From NCBI RefSeq assembly GCF_014656215.1, contig NZ_BNBZ01000009.1:124001-188000 (forward strand): a stretch of DNA of 64,000 nucleotides. Reading direction: 5' to 3'. The notes beneath the pieces were generated by a model. It made no database searches, was not told the DNA's origin, and saw only the letters and a program-made list of their open reading frames with translations. Each line of letters starts with the position of its first letter. Within the stretch, counting starts at the first letter, position 1. Shown here in pieces: positions 34,119 to 41,748 of this stretch. A program made the translations under genes and the position numbers. This DNA is from Streptomyces zaomyceticus (GTDB lineage: Bacteria; Actinomycetota; Actinomycetes; Streptomycetales; Streptomycetaceae).

Positions 34119-34811
34119 GTGAGCGGCACCGTCACGTCCGGCAGCGGCGACGATCCGGTCGTCACCGAACGGACCAGGCTGCGCCGGATGCGGGAGAAGG
34201 GAAGCCATCGGCGGGCCGACCTGGACGCCGTGCTCGCCGCCGGGTTCCTCTGCCATCTCGGGGTCGACGTCGACGGCACCACGATGGTGGTGCCCACCGC
34301 GTACGGCGTCGAGGGCGACCGGCTGTATCTGCACGGGTCCGTCGCCAGCCGCACCCTCGTCCGGGCGCCCGACACCACCGTCTGCGTCACCGTCACCCAC
34401 GTCGACGGGCTCGTCCTCGCCCGCTCCGTCTTCGAGCACGGCGTCAACTACCGCTGCGCGATGATCTACGGCGTCCCCCGCACGGTCACCGATCCGGACG
34501 AGAAGCTGCGCGGGCTGCGGGCGCTCACCGAGCAGAGTTCCCCCGGGCAGTGGGAGTACGTACGGCAGCCCAGCCGCAAGGAACTGGCCGCGACCGCGCT
34601 GCTCGCGCTCGATCTGACGGAGGCCTCCGTGAAGACCCGGAGCGGGCCGCCGGACGACGGGGACTCCGAGGACGCGGCCCTCGGGCTGTGGGCCGGGGTG
34701 CTGCCCGTGGTGACCACCTTCGGCGACCCGGTCACCGACCCGGTGCTTCCCCCCGATGTCACGCCGCCCGCCCATGTGGCGTCCCGCGCGGGACGCGTCC
34801 TCGGGGAGTGA
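34119..34811 (+). CDS. pyridoxamine 5'-phosphate oxidase family protein (FMN-binding split barrel)
   Basis: A 230-residue protein of the Pyridox_ox_2 family. The flavin-barrel features are LGVDVDGTTMVVPTAYG (residues 46-62), DRLYLHGSVASRTL and VCVTVTHVDGLVLARS. The GTG start is preceded by GGGGCAAT. Such proteins bind FMN or haem and are mostly of unknown function. It lies 69 bases after the PPTase gene; it may be the last gene of the cluster or a neighbour outside it. It is not closely similar to the other flavin-barrel protein at 23086. Confidence 0.85.
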   Translation: MSGTVTSGSGDDPVVTERTRLRRMREKGSHRRADLDAVLAAGFLCHLGVDVDGTTMVVPTAYGVEGDRLYLHGSVASRTLVRAPDTTVCVTVTHVDGLVLARSVFEHGVNYRCAMIYGVPRTVTDPDEKLRGLRALTEQSSPGQWEYVRQPSRKELAATALLALDLTEASVKTRSGPPDDGDSEDAALGLWAGVLPVVTTFGDPVTDPVLPPDVTPPAHVASRAGRVLGE

Positions 34812-34882
34812 CGCGCGGCGCCCGGGGAGTGACCGGAGCCGCCGGCGGGTGATCCGTGACGCCGGGCGGGATACGGAGTGCC

Positions 34883-34927
34883 GTGCTGCAGGTGCTGCAG
34901 GTGCTGCAGGTGCTGCAGGTGCTGCAG
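34883..34927. repeat. five tandem copies of a 9-bp unit
   Basis: GTGCTGCAG is repeated five times without a break, followed by degenerate copies to about 34950. It lies between the convergent flavin-protein and sigma-factor genes and is not within a supported gene. Slippage repeat. Confidence 0.9.
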
Positions 34928-34973
34928 GAAGTGCAGGTGGTGCTGGTGGGTGCCCTCGGCCTTTCGGGGGCCG

Positions 34974-35894
34974 TCAGAGCCGGAGCTCCAGCCGGTTCAG
35001 GTGGTCGGCGTCCGACAGGGCGTCGATCGCGGTGATCCGGTCGTCCAGGACCGTGAAGGCGAAGACGAGCCGCGGCTCGCCCTCCGGTGGCCACGCCAGG
35101 CCTGCCGCCCCGTCCACCAGGGCCTTTCTGGCGGTGCCCGCCCGGTCGGCGACGGCTTCGGCGACGGCTCCGGGGCCGTGCGCGGCCGCCGCCCCGGCCC
35201 GTACGGCCGCGGTGTCGGCCCGCAGCACCACCTCGGGGTCGAGGAGCTCCCGCATCGCGGCCGTGTCGCCGCCCCGCGCGGCCGCGAGGAAGGCCGCGAC
35301 GACCTCCCGCTGGCGCGACGGGTCCGGCTCCGGCATCTCCTCGGCCTCGCGGAGCCGGTAGCGGGCCCGGCCCGCCAGCTGCCGGGTGGCGGCCGGTGTC
35401 CGGTCCATGATCGGGGCTATCTCCTCGTACGGCACGGAGAACTCGTCGTGCAGGACGTAGGCGAGCCGTTCCGGGGGTGTCAGTCCGTCCAGGGCGGACG
35501 GCAGGGGCCGTTCCCCGGGGCCGTCGGCGGTGGTGGGGCCGTCGGGGTCGGCGGCGCCGTCGGCGGTGGTGGGGCCGCCGGGGCGGGGCGGTCCGCCGGA
35601 GGCCCAGGGGTCCCAAGGGTCCCAGGGGTGTTCGCGGTGGGTCTCGCGGGCGCGGAGCCGGTCCAGGCAGGCGCGTGCCACGGCCTCGGTCGGGTCGTCC
35701 GGGGAGGGGACAGCCGCGCGGCCCGGTCCGGCCGGGGGCGGGCCGCTCGGGTTCTCCGGGGCCCGCCAGGTCCTTCGTACGTCCTCCAGCGTCTCGTCCG
35801 CCTCCTCCGAGGTGCCGAGGAGGCGGTACGCGACCGCTCGCAGGCGGGGGCGGTGCTCCTCGAAGAGGGGCGCGGGGACGGTGTGCTCATCCAC
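34974..35894 (-). CDS. ECF sigma factor, SigJ-like with SnoaL-type C-terminal domain
   Basis: A 306-residue extracytoplasmic-function sigma factor. Region 2 (residues 8-35) is short and poorly conserved. Region 4 is clear (LTPPERLAYVLHDEFSVPYEEIAPIMDRTPAATRQLAGRAR is its span, near 150-190). The C-terminal 110 residues form a SnoaL/NTF2-like domain (FLAAARGGDTAAMRELLDPE), as in the SigJ group, where it replaces an anti-sigma factor. Between regions 2 and 4 there is a Pro/Gly/Asp-rich insert with HPWDPWDPW and repeated PTTADG. GTG start with GGAGG upstream. It ends next to the cluster, convergent with it, and probably does not belong to it. Confidence 0.85.
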   Translation of the reverse strand: MDEHTVPAPLFEEHRPRLRAVAYRLLGTSEEADETLEDVRRTWRAPENPSGPPPAGPGRAAVPSPDDPTEAVARACLDRLRARETHREHPWDPWDPWASGGPPRPGGPTTADGAADPDGPTTADGPGERPLPSALDGLTPPERLAYVLHDEFSVPYEEIAPIMDRTPAATRQLAGRARYRLREAEEMPEPDPSRQREVVAAFLAAARGGDTAAMRELLDPEVVLRADTAAVRAGAAAAHGPGAVAEAVADRAGTARKALVDGAAGLAWPPEGEPRLVFAFTVLDDRITAIDALSDADHLNRLELRL

Positions 35895-35983
35895 GGGGCG
35901 TGACCTCCGTCGGGCAGGGGGCGTCGCCGGGGGCCGCGCGGGCGCCCCGACGACGATCACGGTGGGCTTCTCCGTGCCCCGGT

Positions 35984-36364
35984 TCAGTCGCCGTGGCCCG
36001 TGCCCCCGCTGCCGAAGCCGCCGCTGGAGATGCCGCCCCACTTGCGCTTCTCCTCGGTGGGCGGTTCGGGTGACGGTTCCGAGCCGTCCTTGAGCTGGTA
36101 GGGCATGAGCCGGTGCTCGCCGTCGGTCTGTGGCATCTCGTTGGGCCTGCGGTACTCGGACGACTCGCCCGGCAGGCCGGCGTCCTCCGGCCGGTGGGGC
36201 TGCTCGTCCGGCTTGGGCGCCGCGGATTCGCGGTCCCGGACCCGGAAGCCCAGCCAGACCGCGGCGATCAGCACGGCGACGATGACGAGTCCGCCGAGGA
36301 GCTGGCCGAGGCCCGACTGCCAGACTCCCGCGGCCATGGTCTGGGCTGCGCTGAGACTGTTCAT
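35984..36364 (-). CDS. DUF6479-like small membrane protein
   Basis: A 126-residue protein with one transmembrane helix (about residues 20-42), a basic stop-transfer (FRVRDRE), a conserved middle with EYRRPNEMPQ and HRLMPYQLK, and a Gly/Ser-rich end. This pattern matches DUF6479, a family found in Streptomyces, function unknown. It is transcribed divergently from the sigma factor at 36506. Confidence 0.8.
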   Translation of the reverse strand: MNSLSAAQTMAAGVWQSGLGQLLGGLVIVAVLIAAVWLGFRVRDRESAAPKPDEQPHRPEDAGLPGESSEYRRPNEMPQTDGEHRLMPYQLKDGSEPSPEPPTEEKRKWGGISSGGFGSGGTGHGD

Positions 36365-36505
36365 ACTCCAGGATTACCCGATTTCTGCTCTTTTGGACGC
36401 ACCGGGCGAAGACACCTGGAGATTGCCTGAAACATTTCCGCGCTCCCGTCGCGTCAATGAGGTGTACGGCGACCACACCACGTGACCGCGAGAAGAAGGA
36501 GGGGC

Positions 36506-37015
36506 ATGAGAAAGTCCCGCGCGGACGAGTTTCTGGAGTTCGCCGCCGCACGCACGGGCCATCTGTTCCGCTCGGCCTGCCTGCTGACCAGCGGGGACAC
36601 CCATCTCGCCGAGGACCTCACCCAGGAGACACTCGGCCGGATGTACGCCCTGTGGGGCCGCATGACACGCGTCGGGAACCCCGCCGCGTACGCCCAGACC
36701 GTGCTCGTCCGCACGTTCCTCAGTCACCAGCGGCGCCGCTCGGCCACCGAGCGCCCGCTCGGCGAACTGCCCGACCGCGCCCCCGACGACGGCGAGGACC
36801 CGGCACTCCGGATCGCGCTGCTCGACGCGCTGGCCGGACTCGCGCCCAAGGACCGGGCGGTCGTGGTGCTGCGGTACTGGGAGGACCGCAGCATCGAGGA
36901 GACCGCCGACGCCCTGCACGTCAGCTCCGCCGCGGTACGCACCCGCTCCGTGCGGGCGCTCGCGAAGCTGCGGGAACGCCTCGGCGGCAGCATCGCCGAG
37001 TTCGCGACCCGCTGA
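36506..37015 (+). CDS. SigE-family ECF RNA polymerase sigma factor
   Basis: A 169-residue sigma-70 family protein of the Streptomyces SigE-family ECF type. Region 2 (residues 4-75) includes LLTSGDTHLAEDLTQETLGRMY. Region 4 (about 105-160) includes LAPKDRAVVVLRYWEDRSIEETA and SSAAVRTRSVRALAKLRERL. I prefer the ATG at 36506, with AAGGAGGGG right before it, over the GTG at 36482 that is only weakly supported. It is followed after 65 bases by a membrane protein that likely acts as its partner. Confidence 0.9.
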   Translation: MRKSRADEFLEFAAARTGHLFRSACLLTSGDTHLAEDLTQETLGRMYALWGRMTRVGNPAAYAQTVLVRTFLSHQRRRSATERPLGELPDRAPDDGEDPALRIALLDALAGLAPKDRAVVVLRYWEDRSIEETADALHVSSAAVRTRSVRALAKLRERLGGSIAEFATR

Positions 37016-37080
37016 CGCTCCCCGCTTTCCGTATCCCGTTCCATCTTCCGCATCCAGCTACCGGAGACGGTGAATTCGAC

Positions 37081-38403
37081 ATGCCCCAGAACGAAGGTCC
37101 CCAGCACGAGGGATTCGAGGAAGAGCTCGGCGCGGTCCTGCGCAGGACCGGCGACGGCTTCGCCGCCGACGACCGGCGCGAGCTGGTCGCGGGCGGGCTC
37201 CGGCGCGGCAGGAGCCGCCTGATCCGCCGCCGCCTCGCGGTGACCGGCGGTGCCCTCGCGCTCGCCGCCGTCGGCATCGGCGGCGCCTACGGCGGCTCGC
37301 TGCTCCCCATCGGCGGTGGGCCGGAGAAGGTCTCCGCGGCCGGGCCCAAGGCACCCGAGCCGACCCGCGGCACCTCCGCCGAGGCCGAGGCGGAGGCCGC
37401 GGCAGAGGCCCGGGCGAACAGGCGGGGCGAGGCCCACATCCCGGTCAAGAAGCTCGCGGCCGTCCTCAAGGCCAACACCCCGGCCGGCACCTGGAAGATC
37501 GACAACGAGGACGGCAGGGGCCAGTCCGTCCTCGGCGTCTACGACGACGGCAGGGGCAAGGCCGCCGTCTCCGTCGGCCTCTACCGCGCCGGTGCCGGCG
37601 GAGAGTCGGGCGAGGGCCAGGTCACCTGCCCCTCCAAGACGGCCGTCCCCTACGACGCCTGCACGATGGAGCAGCTCGCGGGCGGCGCCCGCCTGATGGT
37701 CCTTCAGGGGTACGAGTACCCCGACAAGCGCGAGGAGACCAAGCAGTGGCGCGCGGTCCTCCTCACCAAGGACGGCTTCCTGATCGACGCGTCGGAGTAC
37801 AACGCGGCCGCGGAGAAGGGCGCCGAGATCAGCCGTGAGAACCCGCCCTTCACCCCGGCGCAGCTGAAGGCGCTCGTCACCGCCGACGGCTGGCGTCCGC
37901 TCCTGAAGCAGATCCCGTCACTGCCCAGGCAGCAGAACGGCAGCGGCCAGCAGCCGCCGGCCGCGCCGGGCGCCGACGCGACGCAGGCCACCCTGCGCTC
38001 CCTCCTGCCCAAGGGCCTCACGTTCGGCGACAGGGGCGGGCAGCCCGGGTACGCCTTCGTGGTCGTCGACGACGGCAGGGGCAAGAGCCTCGTGCAGATC
38101 AACGTCCAGACGAACATGGGCGACATCGCCGGCGATGTCTTCGGCAGCGGGGACGTCACCACCCTCCCCGACGGCCGGCTGGTCAAGCTCACCCAGCAGC
38201 CCGGCGAGAAGGGCGGCTCGGGCGTCGTGTGGTGGTCCGCCGACACCCTCGCCCCGGACGGCTTCCGGGTCGTCGTGTCCGCCTTCAACACCGGCGCCCA
38301 GCACGAGGACGCCACGCGCGCCGAGCCCGCGCTGACGATGGAGCAGCTGAAGGCGATCGCACTGAGCCCCAAGTGGCGGAAGCTGCCCCTGACGTCGAAC
38401 TGA
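37081..38403 (+). CDS. membrane-anchored protein, probable partner of the SigE-family sigma factor
   Basis: A 440-residue protein. The cytoplasmic N-terminus (1-55) is acidic then Arg-rich, with the pattern ELGAVLRRTGDGFAADDRRELVAGG seen in proteins next to SigE-family sigma factors. One transmembrane helix follows at about 56-75. The rest is extracytoplasmic, with a charged linker and two related halves, each with a DDGRGK motif (residues about 157 and 340) and ending in a FTPAQLKAL/LTMEQLKAI helix. The repeated halves suggest an internal duplication. It may sense the envelope and restrain the sigma factor; that is inference from order. Confidence 0.78.
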   Translation: MPQNEGPQHEGFEEELGAVLRRTGDGFAADDRRELVAGGLRRGRSRLIRRRLAVTGGALALAAVGIGGAYGGSLLPIGGGPEKVSAAGPKAPEPTRGTSAEAEAEAAAEARANRRGEAHIPVKKLAAVLKANTPAGTWKIDNEDGRGQSVLGVYDDGRGKAAVSVGLYRAGAGGESGEGQVTCPSKTAVPYDACTMEQLAGGARLMVLQGYEYPDKREETKQWRAVLLTKDGFLIDASEYNAAAEKGAEISRENPPFTPAQLKALVTADGWRPLLKQIPSLPRQQNGSGQQPPAAPGADATQATLRSLLPKGLTFGDRGGQPGYAFVVVDDGRGKSLVQINVQTNMGDIAGDVFGSGDVTTLPDGRLVKLTQQPGEKGGSGVVWWSADTLAPDGFRVVVSAFNTGAQHEDATRAEPALTMEQLKAIALSPKWRKLPLTSN

Positions 38404-38419
38404 CACCGGGAAACGCTCG

Positions 38420-38460
38420 GGGGTGAGGGGCCCGCCACGGGGGTGCGGGCCTCTCACCCC
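38420..38460. terminator. hairpin between convergent genes
   Basis: A 16-bp stem, 38420-38435 with 38445-38460, has a single mismatch and a 9-base loop. It follows the membrane protein gene by 17 bases and precedes the end of the convergent DNA polymerase gene; CTTCCCC follows. Confidence 0.75.
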
Positions 38461-38492
38461 TTCCCCGTTGTCCCCTACCCTTTCCCGCGGGC

Positions 38493-40184
38493 CTACTTGG
38501 CGTCCGCGTACCGCTCCACCGTGGCCACCGTGAACGGGAACCGCACCGGTGTCTCCCCGAAGGCGATCCGTCCCGCCTCGTCCCCCGCCGTCCTGATCGC
38601 CGCCGTGACCGCCTCCGCCTCCTCCGCCGGGCAGTGCACGATCACCTCGTCGTGCTGGAAGAACACCAGCTCCGCCCGCATCCCCGCGAGTGCCCGACGC
38701 AACGCCGCCAGCATCAGCAGCGCCCAGTCCGCCGCGCTGCCCTGGACCACGAAGTTCCGGGTGAAGCGACCCCGCGCCCGGGCGTTCCCCGAGGCGTAGC
38801 CGGGCACGAACTCGCCCTCTTCCACGGCCGGTTCGCCACCCTCCTGCGGCAGTCCCGCCTCCTCGTCCTCGCCCGCGCCCACCGCCCGCGGGCTGGTCCT
38901 GCCCAGCCAGGTCCGCACGAGCCGGCCCTCCTCGCCCGCCTTCGCCGCCTCGTCGACATAGGCGACCGCCCGCGGGAAGCGGCGCCGCAGCGCCGCCAGG
39001 TTCTTGAGGCCGTCGCCGCTCGTCTGCCCGTAGATCGCGCCCAGGAGCGCGATCTTGGCGTGGTCGCGGTCACCGGAGAAGGCCCGGTCCGAGAGCCGGG
39101 TGTACAGATCGTCGGGATGCCCGGCGACCTCCATGAGGCCGGGGTCACGGGAGATCGCGGCGAGCACCCGCGGCTCCATCTGGTCGGCGTCGGCCACCAC
39201 CAGACGCCAGCCCGCGTCCGCGACCACCGCCCGTCTGATCACCTTCGGGATCTGCAGCGCCCCACCGCCGTTGGTCGTCCAGCGCCCGCTGACCGTGCCC
39301 CCCGGCAGGTACTCCGGCCGGAACCGGCCGTCCCGCACCCAGTCCTGGAGCCACGACCAGCCGTGCGCCGTCCAGATCCGGTACAGCTTCTTGTACGCGA
39401 TCAGCGGCCGCACCGCCGGATGATCGATCTCCTCCAACTCCCAGCGCCGGGTGGACTTCACCCGGATCCCGGCCTGCGCGAAGGCCTTCAGCACATCGGC
39501 GGGCAGATCCGGCCGGACCCGCCGGCCGAAGGCGTCGGACACCTCGTCCGCGAGCTCCGCGAGGCGACGCGGCTCGCCCCCGCCCGCGTACCGCTCGCCG
39601 AGGAGTTCGTTCAACAGCTCCCGGTGCACGTCCGCCCGCCACGGCAGCCCGGACCGGTGCATCTCGGCGGCCACCAGCATTCCCGCCGACTCGGCCGCCG
39701 TGAGCAGCCGCATCCTGCCCGGGTGCTCCGCCCTGTCGTGGCGGCGCAGCTGCTCCGCGTAGACCGCGAGGACACCGTCGAAGGGGACGGAGACCACCGG
39801 GCGCGGCTCGAAGAGCGAGTCCTGCGAACCGGGCTCGGCGTTGCGCTGCGGCGGATCGGGCGGCACGGGGGAGTTCCGCAGGCGGGCCCAGGCGGCCGCG
39901 GCCGAGCGCGGCTCGCCGAGCCGTCCCTCGTGGCCCAGGAGCAGCTGCTCGGCGTCCTCGATGTCGTAACAGCGCTCGACCCGCACCCCGCCGGCGAGGA
40001 GCCGCGGATACACCTCGGCCGTCGACCGCCACACCCAGCGGGCCACCTCCGGCCTGGCCCGTACGGCCTCGACCAGATCCGGCTCGCGCCGCACCTCCCC
40101 GGCGGGCAGCCCGTCCGGGCCGAGGGGGACGAGCAGCGCTCCGTCCCCCTCCGCCTCGGCCGCAAGCGCCCACCTCTCGTTCAT
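38493..40184 (-). CDS. family A DNA polymerase (PolA-like, no 5' nuclease)
   Basis: A 563-residue polymerase I-like protein, annotated in actinobacteria as bifunctional 3'-5' exonuclease/DNA polymerase. The polymerase domain has motif A as VADADQMEPRVLAAIS (instead of DYSQIELR), motif B as KIALLGAIYGQTSGDG and motif C as FFQHDEVIVH. The N-terminal 200 residues resemble a reduced, degenerate 3'-5' exonuclease domain; no 5' nuclease domain is present, compared with about 900 residues in PolA. The start at MNERW is preceded by CAGACT 7 bases upstream and lacks a ribosome binding site. The glutamine-to-methionine change in motif A is unusual. Likely a repair or accessory polymerase. Confidence 0.88.
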   Translation of the reverse strand: MNERWALAAEAEGDGALLVPLGPDGLPAGEVRREPDLVEAVRARPEVARWVWRSTAEVYPRLLAGGVRVERCYDIEDAEQLLLGHEGRLGEPRSAAAAWARLRNSPVPPDPPQRNAEPGSQDSLFEPRPVVSVPFDGVLAVYAEQLRRHDRAEHPGRMRLLTAAESAGMLVAAEMHRSGLPWRADVHRELLNELLGERYAGGGEPRRLAELADEVSDAFGRRVRPDLPADVLKAFAQAGIRVKSTRRWELEEIDHPAVRPLIAYKKLYRIWTAHGWSWLQDWVRDGRFRPEYLPGGTVSGRWTTNGGGALQIPKVIRRAVVADAGWRLVVADADQMEPRVLAAISRDPGLMEVAGHPDDLYTRLSDRAFSGDRDHAKIALLGAIYGQTSGDGLKNLAALRRRFPRAVAYVDEAAKAGEEGRLVRTWLGRTSPRAVGAGEDEEAGLPQEGGEPAVEEGEFVPGYASGNARARGRFTRNFVVQGSAADWALLMLAALRRALAGMRAELVFFQHDEVIVHCPAEEAEAVTAAIRTAGDEAGRIAFGETPVRFPFTVATVERYADAK

Positions 40185-40197
40185 GGGTGCGAGTCTG
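40185..40197 (-). promoter_or_regulatory. -10 box of a leaderless promoter for the DNA polymerase gene
   Basis: On the minus strand CAGACT (40197-40192) lies seven bases before the ATG at 40184. No ribosome binding site is visible. Confidence 0.35.
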
Positions 40198-40237
40198 GCA
40201 CCCGGCACTGACAGCGCCCCGAAGGCAGGGCGGGGCG

Positions 40238-40284
40238 GGCAGGACCGGCGCGTGGCCGGGGGCGGGGCAGGCAGGACCGGCGCG
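40238..40284. repeat. 15-bp direct repeat, 32-bp period
   Basis: GGCAGGACCGGCGCG occurs at 40238-40252 and 40270-40284 in the 167-base gap between two minus-strand genes. The surroundings are extremely G-rich on this strand. No function is evident. Confidence 0.5.
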
Positions 40285-40351
40285 AGCCGGGGTGCCGGGG
40301 CGGGGCCGGGGCCGCCGGGGTCGGGGGCCTCCCGCGGGCCCGCCCGGCGGT

Positions 40352-41596
40352 CTACGCCGCCGCGTGGAACAGTGCGGCGGCCTCGCCCCGGGAGTCGACG
40401 CCCAGCTTGTTCAGGATGTTCGCCACGTGGAACTTCACCGTCGACTCACTGATGTGCAGCTCCTCGGCGATCCGCCGGTTGCGGTGCCCGAGGGCCAGGT
40501 GCCGCAGCACCTCCACCTCCCGCTCACCGAGACCGGTCAGCGGGTGCGCCGCCTCGACCGGCGCGGCCGGCGCCGCCAGCGGGATCACCGCCGTGATCGT
40601 CGTGCCCCAGCCAGGGACGACGTCCATGTCGAGCCGTCCGCCGAGCACGTCGAGCCGGTCCCGGATCGTCCCCGCCCCCAGGTCGCAGGGGGCGAGCGCG
40701 CCCGCGCCGTCGTCCCGCACGGAGGCCCGCAGCTCGTGCTCGGTCAGCTGCCAGCCGACATGGATCCGGCACACCGAGTCCTGCTCGAGGACGATCAGGA
40801 GCAGGGAGCGGACGATCGCCCGGGCGCTGTGCGCCACGTCCGCGGCGAGCGAACGATCCGAGTCCGGTGCCCCCAGCTCCAGCCGGACCCTGCTGTGCCG
40901 CAGCAGGGGACGGAGTTCGCCGGCGAGCCGCTCGAAGGCCTCCTGGGACGGCTCCTCCGCGACCGCCCGGTCCCGCCGCTGCTCGGCCCGCATCTCGATC
41001 AGCGCCGAAGCGGCCAGATCGGTCGCGCTCGCCCGGGCCGTCGTGTCGTCCAGGGCGCGGCTGCGCAGCACCCCGAGGACCCCGGAGAGCGCCGCCGTGT
41101 GCGAGGCGGTCAGCTCGGCGATCACCCGCGCCCGGGTGTCGGCCGCCGCCCGCGAACGGGCGAGCGCCCCCGGCAGGGCCTCCGTCGCGAACCGGTCGAA
41201 GTGGCCGGTGACCAGGTCCCACAGGGCCTGCGCCACGGTGAGCCCGTCCTCGCCGACCGGGGCCGCGCCGTCCTCCCGTACGAGCACGAGGACCGCCCCG
41301 CGCACGGTCGCGTGGCTGGTGACGGCGAGGACCTCGCGCTCCCGGCCGCCGATGGTCGCCGTGCCCTGCCACGGGCTCCCGGGCACGCCCGCCGCGAGCA
41401 GCGGCGCCAGTTCGGCGGCGGTGAGCAGTTCCGTACCGCCGAGTGCCTTGAAGGGGGAGTGGGCGCAGTGGGTGGAGAGTTCGGCCGCGTCCACGTGCGG
41501 GACGAGGGGCGCGAGAGCGGCCGAGACCTTGGGGAGGATCTCCCCGAGCGGCTGCCGGATGATCTCGTACGCGGTGGTCAGCGTGGGCGCGTCCAT
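40352..41596 (-). CDS. LuxR-type regulator with a histidine-kinase-like ATPase domain
   Basis: A 414-residue one-protein regulator. Residues 1-140 look like a GAF/PAS-type sensor region. Residues about 155-220 form helices like a kinase dimerisation domain, but I see no clear phospho-histidine motif. Residues about 225-345 look like a HATPase core (GAGTIRDRLDVLGGRL as G-box, RDDGAGALAP). The C-terminal 65 residues are a LuxR HTH (LTGLGEREVEVLRHLALGHRNRRIAEEL). A kinase-like domain joined directly to DNA binding would let ATP or ligand state set promoter binding without a separate receiver. Divergent from the MDR oxidoreductase gene, a possible target. Confidence 0.82.
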   Translation of the reverse strand: MDAPTLTTAYEIIRQPLGEILPKVSAALAPLVPHVDAAELSTHCAHSPFKALGGTELLTAAELAPLLAAGVPGSPWQGTATIGGREREVLAVTSHATVRGAVLVLVREDGAAPVGEDGLTVAQALWDLVTGHFDRFATEALPGALARSRAAADTRARVIAELTASHTAALSGVLGVLRSRALDDTTARASATDLAASALIEMRAEQRRDRAVAEEPSQEAFERLAGELRPLLRHSRVRLELGAPDSDRSLAADVAHSARAIVRSLLLIVLEQDSVCRIHVGWQLTEHELRASVRDDGAGALAPCDLGAGTIRDRLDVLGGRLDMDVVPGWGTTITAVIPLAAPAAPVEAAHPLTGLGEREVEVLRHLALGHRNRRIAEELHISESTVKFHVANILNKLGVDSRGEAAALFHAAA

Positions 41597-41609
41597 GTCG
41601 TCGAGCGTA
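41597..41609 (-). promoter_or_regulatory. -10 box of a leaderless promoter for the LuxR-type regulator
   Basis: On the minus strand TACGCT (41609-41604) is followed by seven bases and the ATG at 41596. No ribosome binding site is seen. Confidence 0.4.
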
Positions 41610-41748
41610 CGGGGGGAGGGACCGGCCGCGGCCGGTCTTTCGGCCAGGTGGGACTGGCCGTTAGGAGGGCGGGGAGCGGGTGGCCCGGAGCGCAGTCTTG
41701 AGCACGTCGAAGAGCGGAAGACGTGAACGGGCGGCTGTGGAGGCTGAG

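Noticed and set aside
34883..34927. CRISPR-like short repeats
   Set aside because: Units are 9 bp, directly abutting, with no spacers and no cas genes in the window.
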